In this document: positions 11,055 through 21,564 of the stretch, in pieces
Layout of the letters: every line of letters starts with the position of its first letter
Position numbering within the stretch: position 1 is the first letter of the stretch
From: Varanus komodoensis
Lineage: Eukaryota; Chordata; Lepidosauria; Squamata; Varanidae
Direction of reading: 5' to 3'
DNA length: 64,000 nucleotides
Assembly (NCBI RefSeq): GCF_004798865.1
Contig: NW_025336416.1
Span: forward strand, 1 to 64,000
The notes under the pieces: model-generated
Databases searched by the model: none
Seen by the model: only the letters and a program-made list of their open reading frames with translations
Told to the model about the DNA's origin: nothing
Made by a program: the position numbers and the translations under genes

Positions 11055-13125
11055 AAATGAAATGGTCTTGCAACCTGGAGGAATGTTTCTATTTGAACAT
11101 ATTGTGAAGAGGAAGAAATGAAATATTGGATAAAGTAAAGTTTAGAGGAATTTCGCAGCTGTCTAACAAAGTGCCCCAAGGTTAAGGAACTGTCTCCAGA
11201 CTGAACAATGTTTAATCCTGACATTACAAGCATTTATAAGAGCTTTACAATGGATTTATTTCACAAAAAGCAAAGGTTCCCATTTTGGGTAAAAGAAAGG
11301 GTGTCTTGCATGTTCATAGTACCTTTATTAGGCCCACTGAAAAGTTACTGTCCATGTTTTTGAGGTCTTCATGACTCAATCAGGCAAGATGGCAAAAAGG
11401 CCATGGGAACTAAAACCATAACAAAAGCTGGTGTTCAAGCCATGAAATCCATATTAGGTGGTTGCTGGGAAGCAACTTGTGAGGAAGCTGGTTAGCGTCC
11501 TATTATGCCAGCAGGATCAATGACTAATGCAAAGTGGAGTTCGTGCTTTCTGAAACGGCTCCGTGCTTGCTTCTCATACACAGCAAGTCAAGAGAGGCCT
11601 CAGAAGGAAGCTCTGCTGATCTACCCTAACTGGAAAATTAGTGTTTCCACGTGCAACCTGGGTGTCACTTTAGGAATATTAACTTCCCGTTGCACTAGCA
11701 GTTAGCCCTACCAGCCCAGCAGAATCAACAGCACAACTGGACAACTGGACCCCTCCAAGTATAGGGATCATCCATAGGTGGATCCACCAGCACTCTTGAG
11801 AAGGTGCCAGGTACAACCTGAAACCATCTCAGTTCACATCACAGCACACCAAGATAACAAGGCGGAATTAACAGCCCACAGCTCAAAACACAAGATAGCA
11901 TGTGTTGTTCTTCATGGGTTATTTATGGGTAACAAGCCATGGCTTGTTAGACAGCAGGATTCAGATAACATGAAATAAACCATGCTTCAACAACCACACA
12001 CAGTTCATCAATGGCCCACATTCAATCCATACTCAACTGGTGGATTTTGTGGGTTAACATGGCCAGAAAGAAGTCACATTTGCGGTGGGGCCTTGACACT
12101 TCCTTTAAAACTTCCTTAGCCCCCAGAAATTGCCTAATGCTGGTCTGTACTCTAGCAGGGTCCAAAAGTCTCTCAGTCATGTGCCCAGGAATACAGCAGA
12201 TGATCCAGCTGATGGGCTATTAAGATGACTTGATGTGGCAGCTCACAAGCAACACAGCTCTCCTTCCAAGCATAGCTAAAGCGGACACTCCTGGAATTTT
12301 GGTCCCTTAGGTGGATGCCTGGCCAGCTTTAATGGCTAGACTGACCCCGGCCTTATTCAGAAAGCATTGGTTTTGTACATGGAGTATTTGCTTTCTGCTG
12401 TTTGCAAAATGAATTAAGTGCTTCCTTCCTAGCATGCTAAATGTTGTGTACTTCTGATGTTTGCTTTGGCCATGGTCCTCCTCCACACGCTGGATGTTTT
12501 TCACCAGCTATAAGCTACCAACTTTGCTTGGAGAGTTGCACAGCCCTTCTCAAGATTTGAACCACTTTATCTAGCTTAACAATGCAGTTTCCAGTCGGCC
12601 AAGAAATGGGTTTTCTTGCCTAGAAAAATCCTGCCTAGAGCAGGTGGCAGATGGCTGATTAAAAAGAAAGCTTTTCTTTTTAATCAAGGGGGAGCTGTGT
12701 GCAGGAACTCGGAAATGTAGGCTGGTCCAGAATCATTGGCATATCTTTATGTATTTATTTTGCCGCCTTGCATGGATTAATATTCCCTCCCTCCACCCTT
12801 GTTTCAGATGGTATATTGAGCATAATCAATTATCAATAGCTGTTTCATTCACTGTCTCTGCCTTTCTGTTCTTCCTCTGTGTCTATTACTCAGGCAGCCA
12901 ATGGAGATCAGATGGTTCTTGAGAATGGATGCTCCCTGGATGGACAACCCAACCAGTGGCCTTTGGAGCTGACCTTGCGCTCTTCCTCCAAACATGCAGT
13001 CAGTAACTCTAACCCTGGCCAAGAAATCTAGACAGTGGCACCCCTGTGATTTTGATTCCACAGGCAGCGGGCTGGTTTGTTTCTAGGTATACACTGGTGA
13101 CCTCAGTGGCATGGAGTGCCTTCTA
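11055..13125. other. Unassigned sequence
   Basis: No gene or confident repeat. Positions 11880-12060 have repeated CCATGG/AACCATG motifs and CAACAACCACACACAG that suggest an old DNA-transposon remnant, but I could not place ends. Confidence 0.4.
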
Positions 13126-13129
13126 CCAA

Positions 13130-13831
13130 TTCTGCTGGTAGAGATAGTCTGGTTTCAGTAATCTATGCTCCGGTAAGCTGTGAATTAGACTGCTGCAACA
13201 CAGTGTTCATGGAGCTGCCCTTGAGGACTGCTCAGAAGCTTGTGTAAAATATGGCAGCCAGATTAGTAACTGGAATAGGTCTGAACAGATAAGACCAGTT
13301 CTGACCCACTTGCATTCACTGCCTATGTGCTTCTGAGCAAAATTCAAGGTGGTCATTTTAAGCTATGAAGTTTTACTCAGCTTGGGACTGCAAGACTTGA
13401 CAGGGTGCCTCTCCCAGCTGCAGCCTACCTTAACACCAGGTCTGGCTTCCGAGGCTTTCTCTGAGTGTCATTGGCGAGGTATGCTCGGAGGACAACAACA
13501 AGAGAGAGGCTTTCTCTGCGGTGGCACCAGTCTGTAGAAGGACCTTCCCATTGAGGCCTACCTGGCAGCAACCTTGTCATCTTTTCGGCACCAGGTTAAG
13601 AAGGACCCTTACACTAAGGCTTTTAAAGATATTCAAGGACTTGAGGTAATCTTGGGTGTTTTTCCCCATGGCTGCTCTTCATTGTCTGCTGTTTTAACTG
13701 CCTTTAATTTTATTTTACATTTTCTGTGCTTTGAAAAGGTTTTATGGTATTTTATTGTATGCATTGTTGTAGGCCACCCAGGATCCTCGGCTATTGAGCA
13801 GAATAGAAATAACATGAAGAAATAAGTAAGT
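13130..13831 (+). mobile_element. L2-type LINE, 3' part, sense
   Basis: The plus strand reads TTAGACTGCTGCAACACAG, GGAGCTGCCCTTGAGGACT, ATGGCAGCCAGATTAGTAAC and TTGCATTCACTGCCTATGTG, the same order as the L2 copy at 9895 (LDCCNTV, GAALEDC, MAARLVTG and LHSLP-type text). GAGGCTTTCTCTGCGGTGGC is the conserved AFSAVA region near the C-terminus. The 3' end is GGCTATTGAGCAGAATAGAA, followed by a short A-rich tail at 13831. Stops break the frame throughout. Confidence 0.65.
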
Positions 13832-13834
13832 CTA

Positions 13835-15040
13835 ACTATGCAAAAAAAGAGCAGTAAAACAATATCATAGAAGATCAACCGAAACCATATAAAAAGCCAC
13901 ATACATGAGGAGCTGCTGATTCCCCAGTGACAGCGTAAGAACTAGGTTGCTTATGGGTATGACCTGGATGGGGCAAAAGGAGAAACTAGACCTTTTAGAT
14001 GGCAATGGCAACATGACTATATTTCCTGTCCAGGGAGGCGCATCATGCCCTCTGTTTTCAGTGCCCCCAAGATATGTATGTGCAGCCAGGCACAAAATGT
14101 GCAGTTCCAGGGGAGAAAAGGCACATTGTCCAAAAGCATTTGTATCCCGCACTGGTTCAGCCCTGCCTCACAGCCGTGTGTACTTTTACTACATTGTGAG
14201 GAAGCCACATTCCATTCTGCTCTTTACAGCAACCAGTGTCTGAGTTTTGACAGAGACTTTTTTCCCATTCCAAGCTACATTAGCACAATAACTGGGACAG
14301 GAAGGTCACCTCACTATAGCCGAGCGAGTGCACTCTTGTCCTGTCGCATATAACAAATCCCCTTCCTGCCTCCACTCCTCCTCTCTCATGGTCTCTCTTT
14401 CTCTCTTCCTTCCTCTCTCCATGGAAGCTTGATTAGTTCCGCAAAGTCCGTTTGTTTTAATTGTGATTGAAGATTAGCAGTGATAACATCTCTAAACCCC
14501 ATGGCAGATAATAAAAGATGGAAATATGCAAAATAGGCAGAATTTCTGCCTCATGCGTCCTGATTGTGGCAGAGATGTCACACAGCCCCAGAGGGAATCT
14601 GCAGGGGACGATAGACCTCACTGTGGAGATCACAGGATGCCCATATTATACTGTTTTGATTCTGACGTCTTTTCTTTTCCAGAGGCTGACATCCACTTTC
14701 ACTGCATTTTTTAAAATCCCTATACAAATCTTCTGAGTCGGGTTACATGGAGAGATAATGACTTGCATGCAGACCTTTACATAGGAAAAGGAGGCCAGGC
14801 TAGGCAAAACCCCTTCCCCTGGCTACATGAGTTTTCCACATGCCATGAGAATGTTGACATTAACCAGGGAAAATTAATTAGGGACAATCTCAGTCCACGA
14901 TGCCCAGGGCTCAGGCCTTCTCCCTTCAAGGGACCCTCTCCTGCTCCAGGAGGGGCTGACTCAGCAGTTTGCCCCTCCTGCCCATGAACTCATGGAAAGA
15001 ACCTCACCAGGGTTCCCTATGTACATGCACTACTACTAAG
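13835..15040. other. Unassigned sequence
   Basis: No gene is supported. Positions 14430-14520 are AT-rich and unique, with GTGATTGAAGATTAGCAGTG, and might be regulatory. The CT-rich run at 14370-14420 is low-complexity. Confidence 0.4.
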
Positions 15041-15042
15041 CG

Positions 15043-15290
15043 GAGAGCCAGCGTGGTGTAGTGGCTAAGAGCATGGGACTGGGACTCAGACGATCCGGGT
15101 TCTAGTCCCTGCTCAGCCATGGAGCGAACTGGGTGACTTTGGGCCAGTCACAGACTCTCAGCCCAGCCTACCTCACAGGGGTGTTGTTGTGGGGATAAGA
15201 TGGAAGAGGAGAATGATGCAAGCTGCCTTGAGCCCTTTGTAGGAAAAAGGCAGGATACAAATAAAAAAATATAAATAAATAAATAAATAA
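15043..15290 (+). mobile_element. tRNA-headed SINE with L2/CR1-like tail
   Basis: This is a full-length-looking copy. The head GAGAGCCAGCGTGGTGTAGT and GGTTCTAGTCCCTGC give A-box- and B-box-like RNA polymerase III promoter motifs. A middle GACTTTGGGCCAGTCACAG, then GCTGCCTTGAGCCCTTTG and AAAGGCAGGATACAAATA precede an (AAAT)n tail. It is one of about ten copies in the window and serves as the reference for the others. Confidence 0.88.
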
Positions 15291-15291
15291 G

Positions 15292-15660
15292 TGTTCTAAC
15301 ATGTTGTAACGGTAGGGATTACACACAGGTTGAAACTGATACAGGCTCTGCCCACAGGATTGCAAGGTGCAAAGGCAAAAAGAAAAGGAGCTTGAAGAGA
15401 GAGACTCATTCCTTTGAGAAGCGTAGACCACGGATTTGGACTAAGCTGAGGGAGGTGCAGCGGAATTTCTTCCAATGGACCATTAAAGGTGCTTGACTCT
15501 TGTCCTCTGCCTTCTCCTGTGGAGAACCCACTTCCAGACAAGCCATACCCTGCAGTCCTAAGAGCCCCGGTGCAATGCAGGTTGGTCCCAGGCATTTTCC
15601 TGCCTGAGGCCCAGCAGCAAGTCGGTCCCTTCCCTGTGCCATCCTACACCACCCCCCAAA
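15292..15660. other. Unassigned sequence
   Basis: Nothing recognised. Overlapping minus-strand frames here are read against the SINE and have no domain. Confidence 0.4.
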
Positions 15661-15664
15661 GTCA

Positions 15665-15750
15665 TGCTATTTATTTCAATTTTATCTATTTAAAACTTTT
15701 AAATACCGTCCCATATGTAAAGGTCTCAGGGCAGTTTACAACAAGTCTCG
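15665..15750 (-). mobile_element. L2-type LINE 3' tail, antisense
   Basis: CTATTTATTTCAATTTTATC, then AAATACCGTCCCATATG and GGTCTCAGGGCAGTTTACAA, is the reverse complement of the common LINE ending with a CCCTGAGACC-like text and A-rich tail. Only the tail remains. Confidence 0.5.
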
Positions 15751-15839
15751 GGATGGTTTATTAAGTACACAGGGCCAAGCAAGTAGTCACCATCTTCCCC
15801 CATCCCCAGCCGTGAAGAGTCCATAGCAGTAAATTCATA

Positions 15840-16100
15840 TACAGCCACAGAATTATCAAACAGTAGAGCTGGAAGGGGCCATGAAGGCCATCGAGTCCGC
15901 CCCCTGCTGTTTCAGGACACCACGTCACACCCTCCCACTCAGAGGGCTGCCCAGTTTCTTCCTGAATGCCTCCAGTGCGGGAGAGCCCCCCACCTCTCCA
16001 GGCAGCTGCTTCCACTGTCATGTTGCTCTGACAGTGAGGAAGCTTTTCCTGGTATCTAGTCTGAACATGGGTTGTCGCAACATCTGCTGCCTTTTCTGAA
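15840..16100 (-). mobile_element. CR1-type LINE 3' region, antisense
   Basis: AGAGCTGGAAGGGGCCATGA, then CCATCGAGTCCGCCCCCTG, GGGCTGCCCAGTTTCTTCC, GCAGCTGCTTCCACTGTC and AGTGAGGAAGCTTTTCCTGG, is the familiar antisense text of the amniote CR1 C-terminus and 3' UTR. On the minus strand it reads RKSFLTVRATWQWKQLPG. It is 5'-truncated. A run of about 17 C at 16147 follows. Confidence 0.7.
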
Positions 16101-17240
16101 CACCGAAGATCTGCCGCCTCAGTCTGCCCAGTGGCAGAGCCGGCCTTGTGCAACCCCCCCCCCCCCCCCGCTTGCCTGGTTGTCTATAAACCTCTGTGAA
16201 ATGAAAGGACTTGCAAGCAGCAGCACCAGTTAGAAGTCTGCTGCCACCCCATCAAGAAGAATGTTTGATTGCTCTAGTTAATGACCTCTGATTTGCCTTG
16301 CTCCCTTCCCATCCCCAGCTCATTATCACAAAACGGATGTTCTCTCTTTTTCCGCAGCTTGTAATAATTAAGTCTGCCATCAACCCACAAGAAAGACTCA
16401 TATTATGGATAGCATTCTGCAGAGAGAGCAAAACTTTGCCTTGAGGACTATGTGACTGGATTCTGCCCCTGCTGCCCCTTTGGTGATATGGTTAACTAAT
16501 TCAAGTTGTGGAAGCTGGCTCTGAGAAAATGCAATTTTGTATTACAGTGAAGTATACACTGTAGACATGCAAATATTGCCCATAATTGCATTCTAAGCTG
16601 AGTTAAAAGTGAGTCTTGTTTTTGAAGATTTCTAGCATTGGTCTTCATTGTCCCATTTATAGTATTTGTTCCGGTGTTTGCTGCAGAATGAACCTTGCTT
16701 TGGCCATTAAAGAAAACCCAGTTGTTCAAACAATCAAGCATTAGACCCCAAGAACCTTTCTGGGTACATTTAAACTCAGGATCCCAAGGAACAATGTATT
16801 TCTTGTCGAATGCAGTTCATTTAAAAATAGGAGAGCGGAGATGGACTTAAGTCTAAACCTCTTACAGGCTCGTGTATCAATGCAGAAGTTATTGGAGTAT
16901 TTCCTATTTTCTTTCCATCGTGTTTCAGCAATAGATTGTGAGCTGTTACTTTCTGCAGTCTGGGCCTACTCAAAACCCAGAACAGGATGACCACTTAGGA
17001 AATATCAAAAAGGAGAGCAGAGGAAGACACAGCTCGGCATATATTTTGCATTTGCTAATTGATATCCATATATTATTAATAATGCAATAACATTTAGTAT
17101 TATTAATCTCCCCACGTCAGCAATAACTTGACAGCACATAACTTACTTTTTGGTAATGTTTTAATTATACATGTTTTTTAATGCTTTAAGCTGCCTTGAG
17201 TCCTGCTATGGGGAATAGCCTGAATATAAATATAATAATA
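16101..17240. other. Unassigned, includes candidate conserved segment
   Basis: No gene is seen. Positions 16260-16400 are unique and rich in TAATTAAG/GTTAATGACC-type homeodomain and nuclear-receptor-like cores. They look unlike the repeats around them, so they may be regulatory. A poly-C run lies at 16147-16170. Confidence 0.35.
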
Positions 17241-17244
17241 TTGG

Positions 17245-18125
17245 CCATTGTTATTGTGTGTTGTCAAGTCGTCTTCGACCTATGGCAACCATATGAATGA
17301 AAGCCCTCTAAAATGCCATCTTTGGCAGCTCTGCACAACTCTTCCAAGTTTTAGGATGTGGCTTCCTCTATGGAAGTGGTCTGTCTCACTGGTTTTCAAC
17401 CTTTCCATAGCTGGGGACTGGCGAAAACAGGAAAGCCATCTCAGGGACTGCTGAAACAGAAACAAAAAAGCACCATACACATAATACAGTATTCTGTATA
17501 TTAGTTTCCAAACACAATACCAAAAAAATGAAAATTCTCCAAAACAACCAGAAACCAAGCAAGAAAAAATGCCAAAAGAACAAAATACTGAAAGCAGCAT
17601 GGTGTGGCTCCCAGCCAGTTTCACCAGGCCGTCTCTCCCCTCCCTGGCCCCACCAGTGGCACCAGCATACCCCCCACGAATGTGAGGCCAACCGAGGAAG
17701 AGGTGGTGGAGTACAGCATTGGTCCACAGCGAGCAGGATGTGCTCCCCACCCCATGGACCAGCAGGAAATCTCCCACGGGCCCTCGGTTGAAACCCACTG
17801 GTCTGTTTCATAGTTCTTTCTCTTCTTTTTCTGCCTCTGATGTTCCTTGCCATCATTGTCTTCTCCAGGGAGTCTTTTCTTCTCATGTGTCCAACGTATG
17901 ACAGCCTCAGTTTTTTCCTTTTTGCTTCTAGGAAAAGCTCTGGCTTGGATTCATCCAGTACCCACTGGTTTGTCTGTCTGTCAGCCCTGGGTATTCGCAA
18001 AACTCTCCTCCAGCAAGCAAATGCCTCTCTTTTCTTCACTGTCCACTGTGACTGGGAACACAATCGTGTGGATGATCTTGGTCTCTAGTGAAGCACATGT
18101 GGATCTTTCCTAGTCCTTTCGTTGC
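17245..18125 (-). mobile_element. RTE-like LINE 3' region, antisense, interrupted by hAT
   Basis: On the minus strand the part right of 17800 encodes CWRRVLRIPRADRQTNQWVL followed by KLRLSYVGHMRRKDSLEK. These motifs are typical of the C-terminal tail of RTE-related LINEs. The left part (GTTGTCAAGTCGTCTTCGAC, CTATGGCAACCATATGAATG) is the 3' UTR and end, also seen at 63190. A hAT element at 17387-17800 splits the two. The LINE differs from the BovB copies and is older by nesting. The clade name is tentative (RTE or Vingi). Confidence 0.65.
17387..17800. mobile_element. Non-autonomous hAT element with 8-bp target duplication
   Basis: Left end CACTGGTTTTCAACC and right end GGTTGAAACCCACTG are near-perfect inverted repeats. 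They are flanked by GTCTGTCT (17379-17386) and GTCTGTTT (17801-17808), an 8-bp duplication with one difference. This is the hAT hallmark. The 414-bp body has no transposase-like frame, so it relied on a partner element. It sits inside the RTE-like LINE. Confidence 0.85.
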
Positions 18126-18129
18126 CATA

Positions 18130-19590
18130 CAAGTGCATATATCAAAACAAAAGACCTGTTTTGGCTTTCGAGTTTAGAAGGATGTTTTTCCCTTTCTGTT
18201 TTGCTTGTCGTTTGAGCAGGTGTTATGATGTGTTTCTTGGCTTCTTAACTAGTGGCAGTTTGCCTCCAGCTGCTTCTATCAGCCACAGTTTTATTCTGCT
18301 TCACCAATTTCAAATCTCCTTCTAAGACTGGGCCTACTCAGGAGACAAATGTAGCTTTCATTCCATATGGCTGCATTCTGATAACACCGAAAAAGCCATC
18401 CATCCAGAAGGACCAACCAGGCTAGTGCTGGGAAGGAGAGGGAAAGCTGTTCTGGGAAAGCATTCCCTGTTCACACTGACTGATTTGGGTTCATCAGAAG
18501 GAGAAAAGGAGGTGGGGGGGGGCAGGAATGTGGGGCTCCAGGCACCGAGATGACAGAAGCAGAGATGCTTATTATAAGGCCAAACTTCCCAGGCAATCAG
18601 GCAGGTTGTGAGAATAACCAGGATGTACCGCTTCTGGTTGGGGACCTGGAAGAGGAGTTCTCAGAGCCAGAGTCAAGAGCCAAACCTGGCTTGACTCTTG
18701 GCCCCATGACATGGTGTCGAGAGAGAAGAGCTGTCCAACCGGATAGAAAAGTTTGCTCACTTCCAAACGGGCCCTCCCGAAGAGCTCAGGACCAGACATA
18801 CTCAAAAGGAGGGTTTCTGTAAGTACTTGTTTGGATGGAGTTCAACAAACCACTCTGTGCACGCTCAGAGATACATTCTGTGCTGATTGAGTTGATTTGG
18901 TATATGTTGGTGCATACAGAGCTTTTTGCGAAAGGGTGGTCTGTGGCCTTGAATGTGCAAAGGGAGGAAAGCCCCAGCTCACGATAGCTATTAGATCTAG
19001 CAGAAAGTAGTTATTGTTGTTACCGATACTTCTCAAAGATTGGTGTGTGGCTGGGGCATGCCGGGTGTAGGCCCTTTTCTGTCTAAACACACATACAATC
19101 ACAGTCTTCTTTTGTTAGATTGGAATCCTATTTGTCTGTGTAAACATAGGATAGCACTATAATGCCAAATGTATTTTGGCATTAAATATGAAGCAGCTTC
19201 TCTTCATATACAAGGGAAAATGAGAGAAAAGGGGTTACCACCTAGGGCGGGTTATTGCCTTGTGAAAGAGAGTGCTGCACATTTTTCTACCGAGCATGAA
19301 GATGCAGCAAGTGCTCACTTCTTGCAGGAGTGCAAGCGAAAGCCGTAGGGCCATTGCAGAGAAGTCTCTGTCTGGGCTGCTGTTCTAATCTCCTGCAAAG
19401 ACTGGACAATAACTGCAATCCTAAGCATGTTTATTGAGAACCAAGTCCCACTGAATTGGATGGGGCAACTTCCCAGCAAAATGTGCATCATTTTGCAGCT
19501 TGGTGAGAGGTTTTCCAGTAGAAATGTTCCAGCAGGGGCAACAAATCATGCAGATCTGTTTTGTGAGCCAGATCCCTTGTAAGACACAGT
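18130..19590. other. Unassigned sequence
   Basis: No gene, RNA or confident repeat is recognised. The 90-residue plus frame at 18550-18822 (acidic middle, then basic) has no identifiable domain. Confidence 0.4.
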
Positions 19591-19591
19591 G

Positions 19592-19801
19592 TATGTGAGC
19601 CAGCATGATGTAGTCGTAGTTGCAAGATCCAGGTTCTAGTCCCCACTCAGCCATGGAGCCCACTGGGTGACTTTAGGCCAGGCCTAACCCTAACCTACTT
19701 CTGAGGGTTGCAGTGCAGGGTGTGGGGGAACCAAGAGGAGGAAGATTCTGTAAGACGCACTGCCTTCCCAGCAGGAAAAAAGCAGGATAGAAATGTAACA
19801 A
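19592..19801 (+). mobile_element. tRNA-headed SINE, diverged copy
   Basis: GTGAGCCAGCATGATGTAGT, CAGGTTCTAGTCCCCACTC, GCCATGGAGCCCACTGGGTG, and an end with AAAAGCAGGATAGAAATG, match the SINE at 15043 with many changes and small losses. It is an old copy. Confidence 0.7.
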
Positions 19802-20215
19802 ACATGTATACCAATTACACCCTAGGCAATAAAACATATAGTTCAATTCCAAATTAATAGGGCAGGCTCATAACATCATAAAGCAACATTTTAACGAGTG
19901 AGAACGAGCCAGTTCAAGCAAACAAATTCTACATTTAAATAATCAACAAAGACAGCATATACAAGACATTTTCATCTACAAGCCAAAGAAAGCAAATAAG
20001 TTTTTAAAATTCTCCTTAAAAAATAATAACCAGTGGAGCCGGCCATCTCTCCTTCAGAAATACAGTGGCAACCAGTACGATTGATACAAATTTGGTGTAA
20101 TATAATCTGAGCAGCCCCAGCAAAGATTCGAGCCGCTGTGTTGTCCACCAGCAAATTTCTCTGTCCTGTCTTCAAAGGCAGCCCTATGCAGCCTGCGCTG
20201 CAGCAGTCCCCTCTG
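19802..20215 (-). mobile_element. L2-type LINE, antisense, left part
   Basis: CCAGTGGAGCCGGCCATCTC, ACAGTGGCAACCAGTACG, GATTCGAGCCGCTGTGTTGT and TCTTCAAAGGCAGCCCTATG correspond to antisense L2 reverse-transcriptase text seen again at 44040-44220. The rest of the same pattern resumes at 20985, so a block of about 770 bases lies inside it. Confidence 0.45.
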
Positions 20216-20330
20216 CCATGCGTGCGGGATTACCCGAGGCTTGTCGAGTAAGCGGGAACAGTAGCCACAGCCTCACGGGAAGGAGAGCTGCAGGTGGAAA
20301 GGGCCTCTTTCTTGAAGCCAGCTGCCTAAC

Positions 20331-20697
20331 TTTCCAGAAGAAGGCTCCCGAGGATGAATTAAGGGTCAGAGCAGATATATATGGGAGAAGTTTCGTTAGA
20401 GTGGGGTTGTGGCCTACAATTTCCATTATTCCTCTCCACTGGTTATGCTGATGAAACCTGAAAACCAAAATGGCCAGCAAGACAGTGTGAGAGCCAGTGT
20501 GGTGTAGTGGTTAAGAGCGTGGGACTGAGACTCAGGCGATCTGGGTTCAAGTCCCCGCTCGGCCATGGAACCAACTGGGTGACTTTGGGCCAGTCACAGA
20601 CTCTCAGCCCAACCTACCTCACAGGGTTGTTGTGGGGATAAGATGGAGGAGGAGAATGATGTAAGCTGCCTTGAGCCCTTTGAAGGAAAAAGGCAGG
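20331..20697 (+). repeat. Duplicated block, copy A
   Basis: From TTTCCAGAAGAAGGCTCCC through CCACTGGTTATGCTGATGA, CAAAATGGCCAGCAAGACAG and the following SINE, this block matches 27895-28589 at the same internal junctions. Both copies hold the SINE at the identical place, so the block was copied as a unit after the SINE landed. Copy A lacks the L2 fragment present in copy B, and lacks about 17 bases (a CTTCCAGATCTTCTGGC stretch) next to GGCC. Confidence 0.75.
20488..20697 (+). mobile_element. tRNA-headed SINE
   Basis: GAGAGCCAGTGTGGTGTAGT, GGTTCAAGTCCCCGCTCGG and GCTGCCTTGAGCCCTTTGAA match the reference SINE at 15043. The copy has no A-rich tail; it stops at AAAAAGGCAGGA and runs straight into a 29-base BovB-like piece. 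Confidence 0.85.
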
Positions 20698-20698
20698 A

Positions 20699-20727
20699 AG
20701 TCCTTCCTTCTCATTAGGTGGCCAAGC
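20699..20727 (-). mobile_element. 29-base BovB fragment between two SINEs
   Basis: AGTCCTTCCTTCTCATTAGG followed by TGGCCAA matches the antisense BovB text at 7819-7847 exactly or nearly so. It sits directly at the truncated end of one SINE, 13 bases before the next. It is too short to have arrived as a normal LINE insertion. Confidence 0.6.
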
Positions 20728-20739
20728 AGAATCCATGAA

Positions 20740-20977
20740 GACAGTGTGGTGTAGTGGTTAAGAGCATGGGACTGGGACTCAGGCAATCTGGGTTCGAGTC
20801 CCCGCTCAGCCATGGAGCCAACTGGGTGACTCTCAGCCCAACCTACCTCACAGGGGTGTTGTTGTGGGGATAAGATAATGGTGGTGGAGGAGGAGGAGAA
20901 TGATGTAAGCTGCCTTGAGCCCTTTGTAGGAAAAAGGCAGGTTATAAATCGAAAAATAAATAAATAAATAAAAATAA
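20740..20977 (+). mobile_element. tRNA-headed SINE with A-rich tail
   Basis: GACAGTGTGGTGTAGTGGTT, GGGTTCGAGTCCCCGCTC and GCTGCCTTGAGCCCTTTG match the reference SINE, with the usual tail of AAAAATAAATAAATAAATAA at the right end. It lacks the GGGTGACTTTGGGCCAGTCA part, which is shortened to GGGTGACTCTCAGCC, as in the copy at 28375. Confidence 0.85.
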
Positions 20978-20984
20978 AGACATT

Positions 20985-21560
20985 ACCCACTCCTTTAGTT
21001 GCTCTGATCTCAAGCCATGAGGGTGTTAAAGCTTAATAGGAGCATTTTGAATTGGGCTTGGAAAAAGGACCTGAAGCCAATTCAACTGATGAAGCACTGG
21101 TGTTCCATGATCATATTATCAGTTAGTAACCCAGCCACCAGCTCCATTTTGAATTAAATGGGCTTTCCAAGTGGTCTTTGAAGGTAACCTCACAAACAAA
21201 GCAAGGCAGAAATTCAGCCAGAAGATTACCATCATATGCATAAGGGCTGCTGGACTGTCTCTGTCCAGATTAAGTGCAGCTGGTATATCAGCCTCAGCTG
21301 ATAAGAGGCACTCCTGGTCATCAACACAACCAGGGTCTCAAGTGACAAAACTGGCTCAAGGAACATGCCAGCGCTGCACCTCTTCCAAGGGAAAACTGCT
21401 CCTGGCGGAATAGGTTGAATGCTGCTCAGCTAACGAAAGAAATCACCCATGGACAGTACTTCTGTTTTGTTTGAACTGAGCTTCAGATTATGAACCCACA
21501 TCCAGCGTCCATCCCTGCTCTGGCACCTATATAGCCCCCTTGTCTCTGGTCCCAGAAAAA
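20985..21560 (-). mobile_element. L2-type LINE, antisense, right part
   Basis: GCATTTTGAATTGGGCTTGG, then CTCAAGTGACAAAACTGGCT, CAAGGAACATGCCAGCGCTG and TTTGAACTGAGCTTCAG run parallel to the antisense L2 copy at 43525-44470 (TTGAATTAGGACTGGAAGC, CTCAAGTGACAAAGATGG). It appears to be the continuation of 19802-20215. Confidence 0.55.
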
Positions 21561-21564
21561 TATA

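Noticed and set aside
15043-15120. tRNA gene in GGTGTAGTGGTTAAGAGC-type text
   Set aside because: It recurs at about ten places with the same LINE-like tail, so it is the head of a SINE.
17386-18063. 225-residue minus frame
   Set aside because: A chance fusion: RTE-like LINE text joined to the antisense of a hAT insertion, not a gene.
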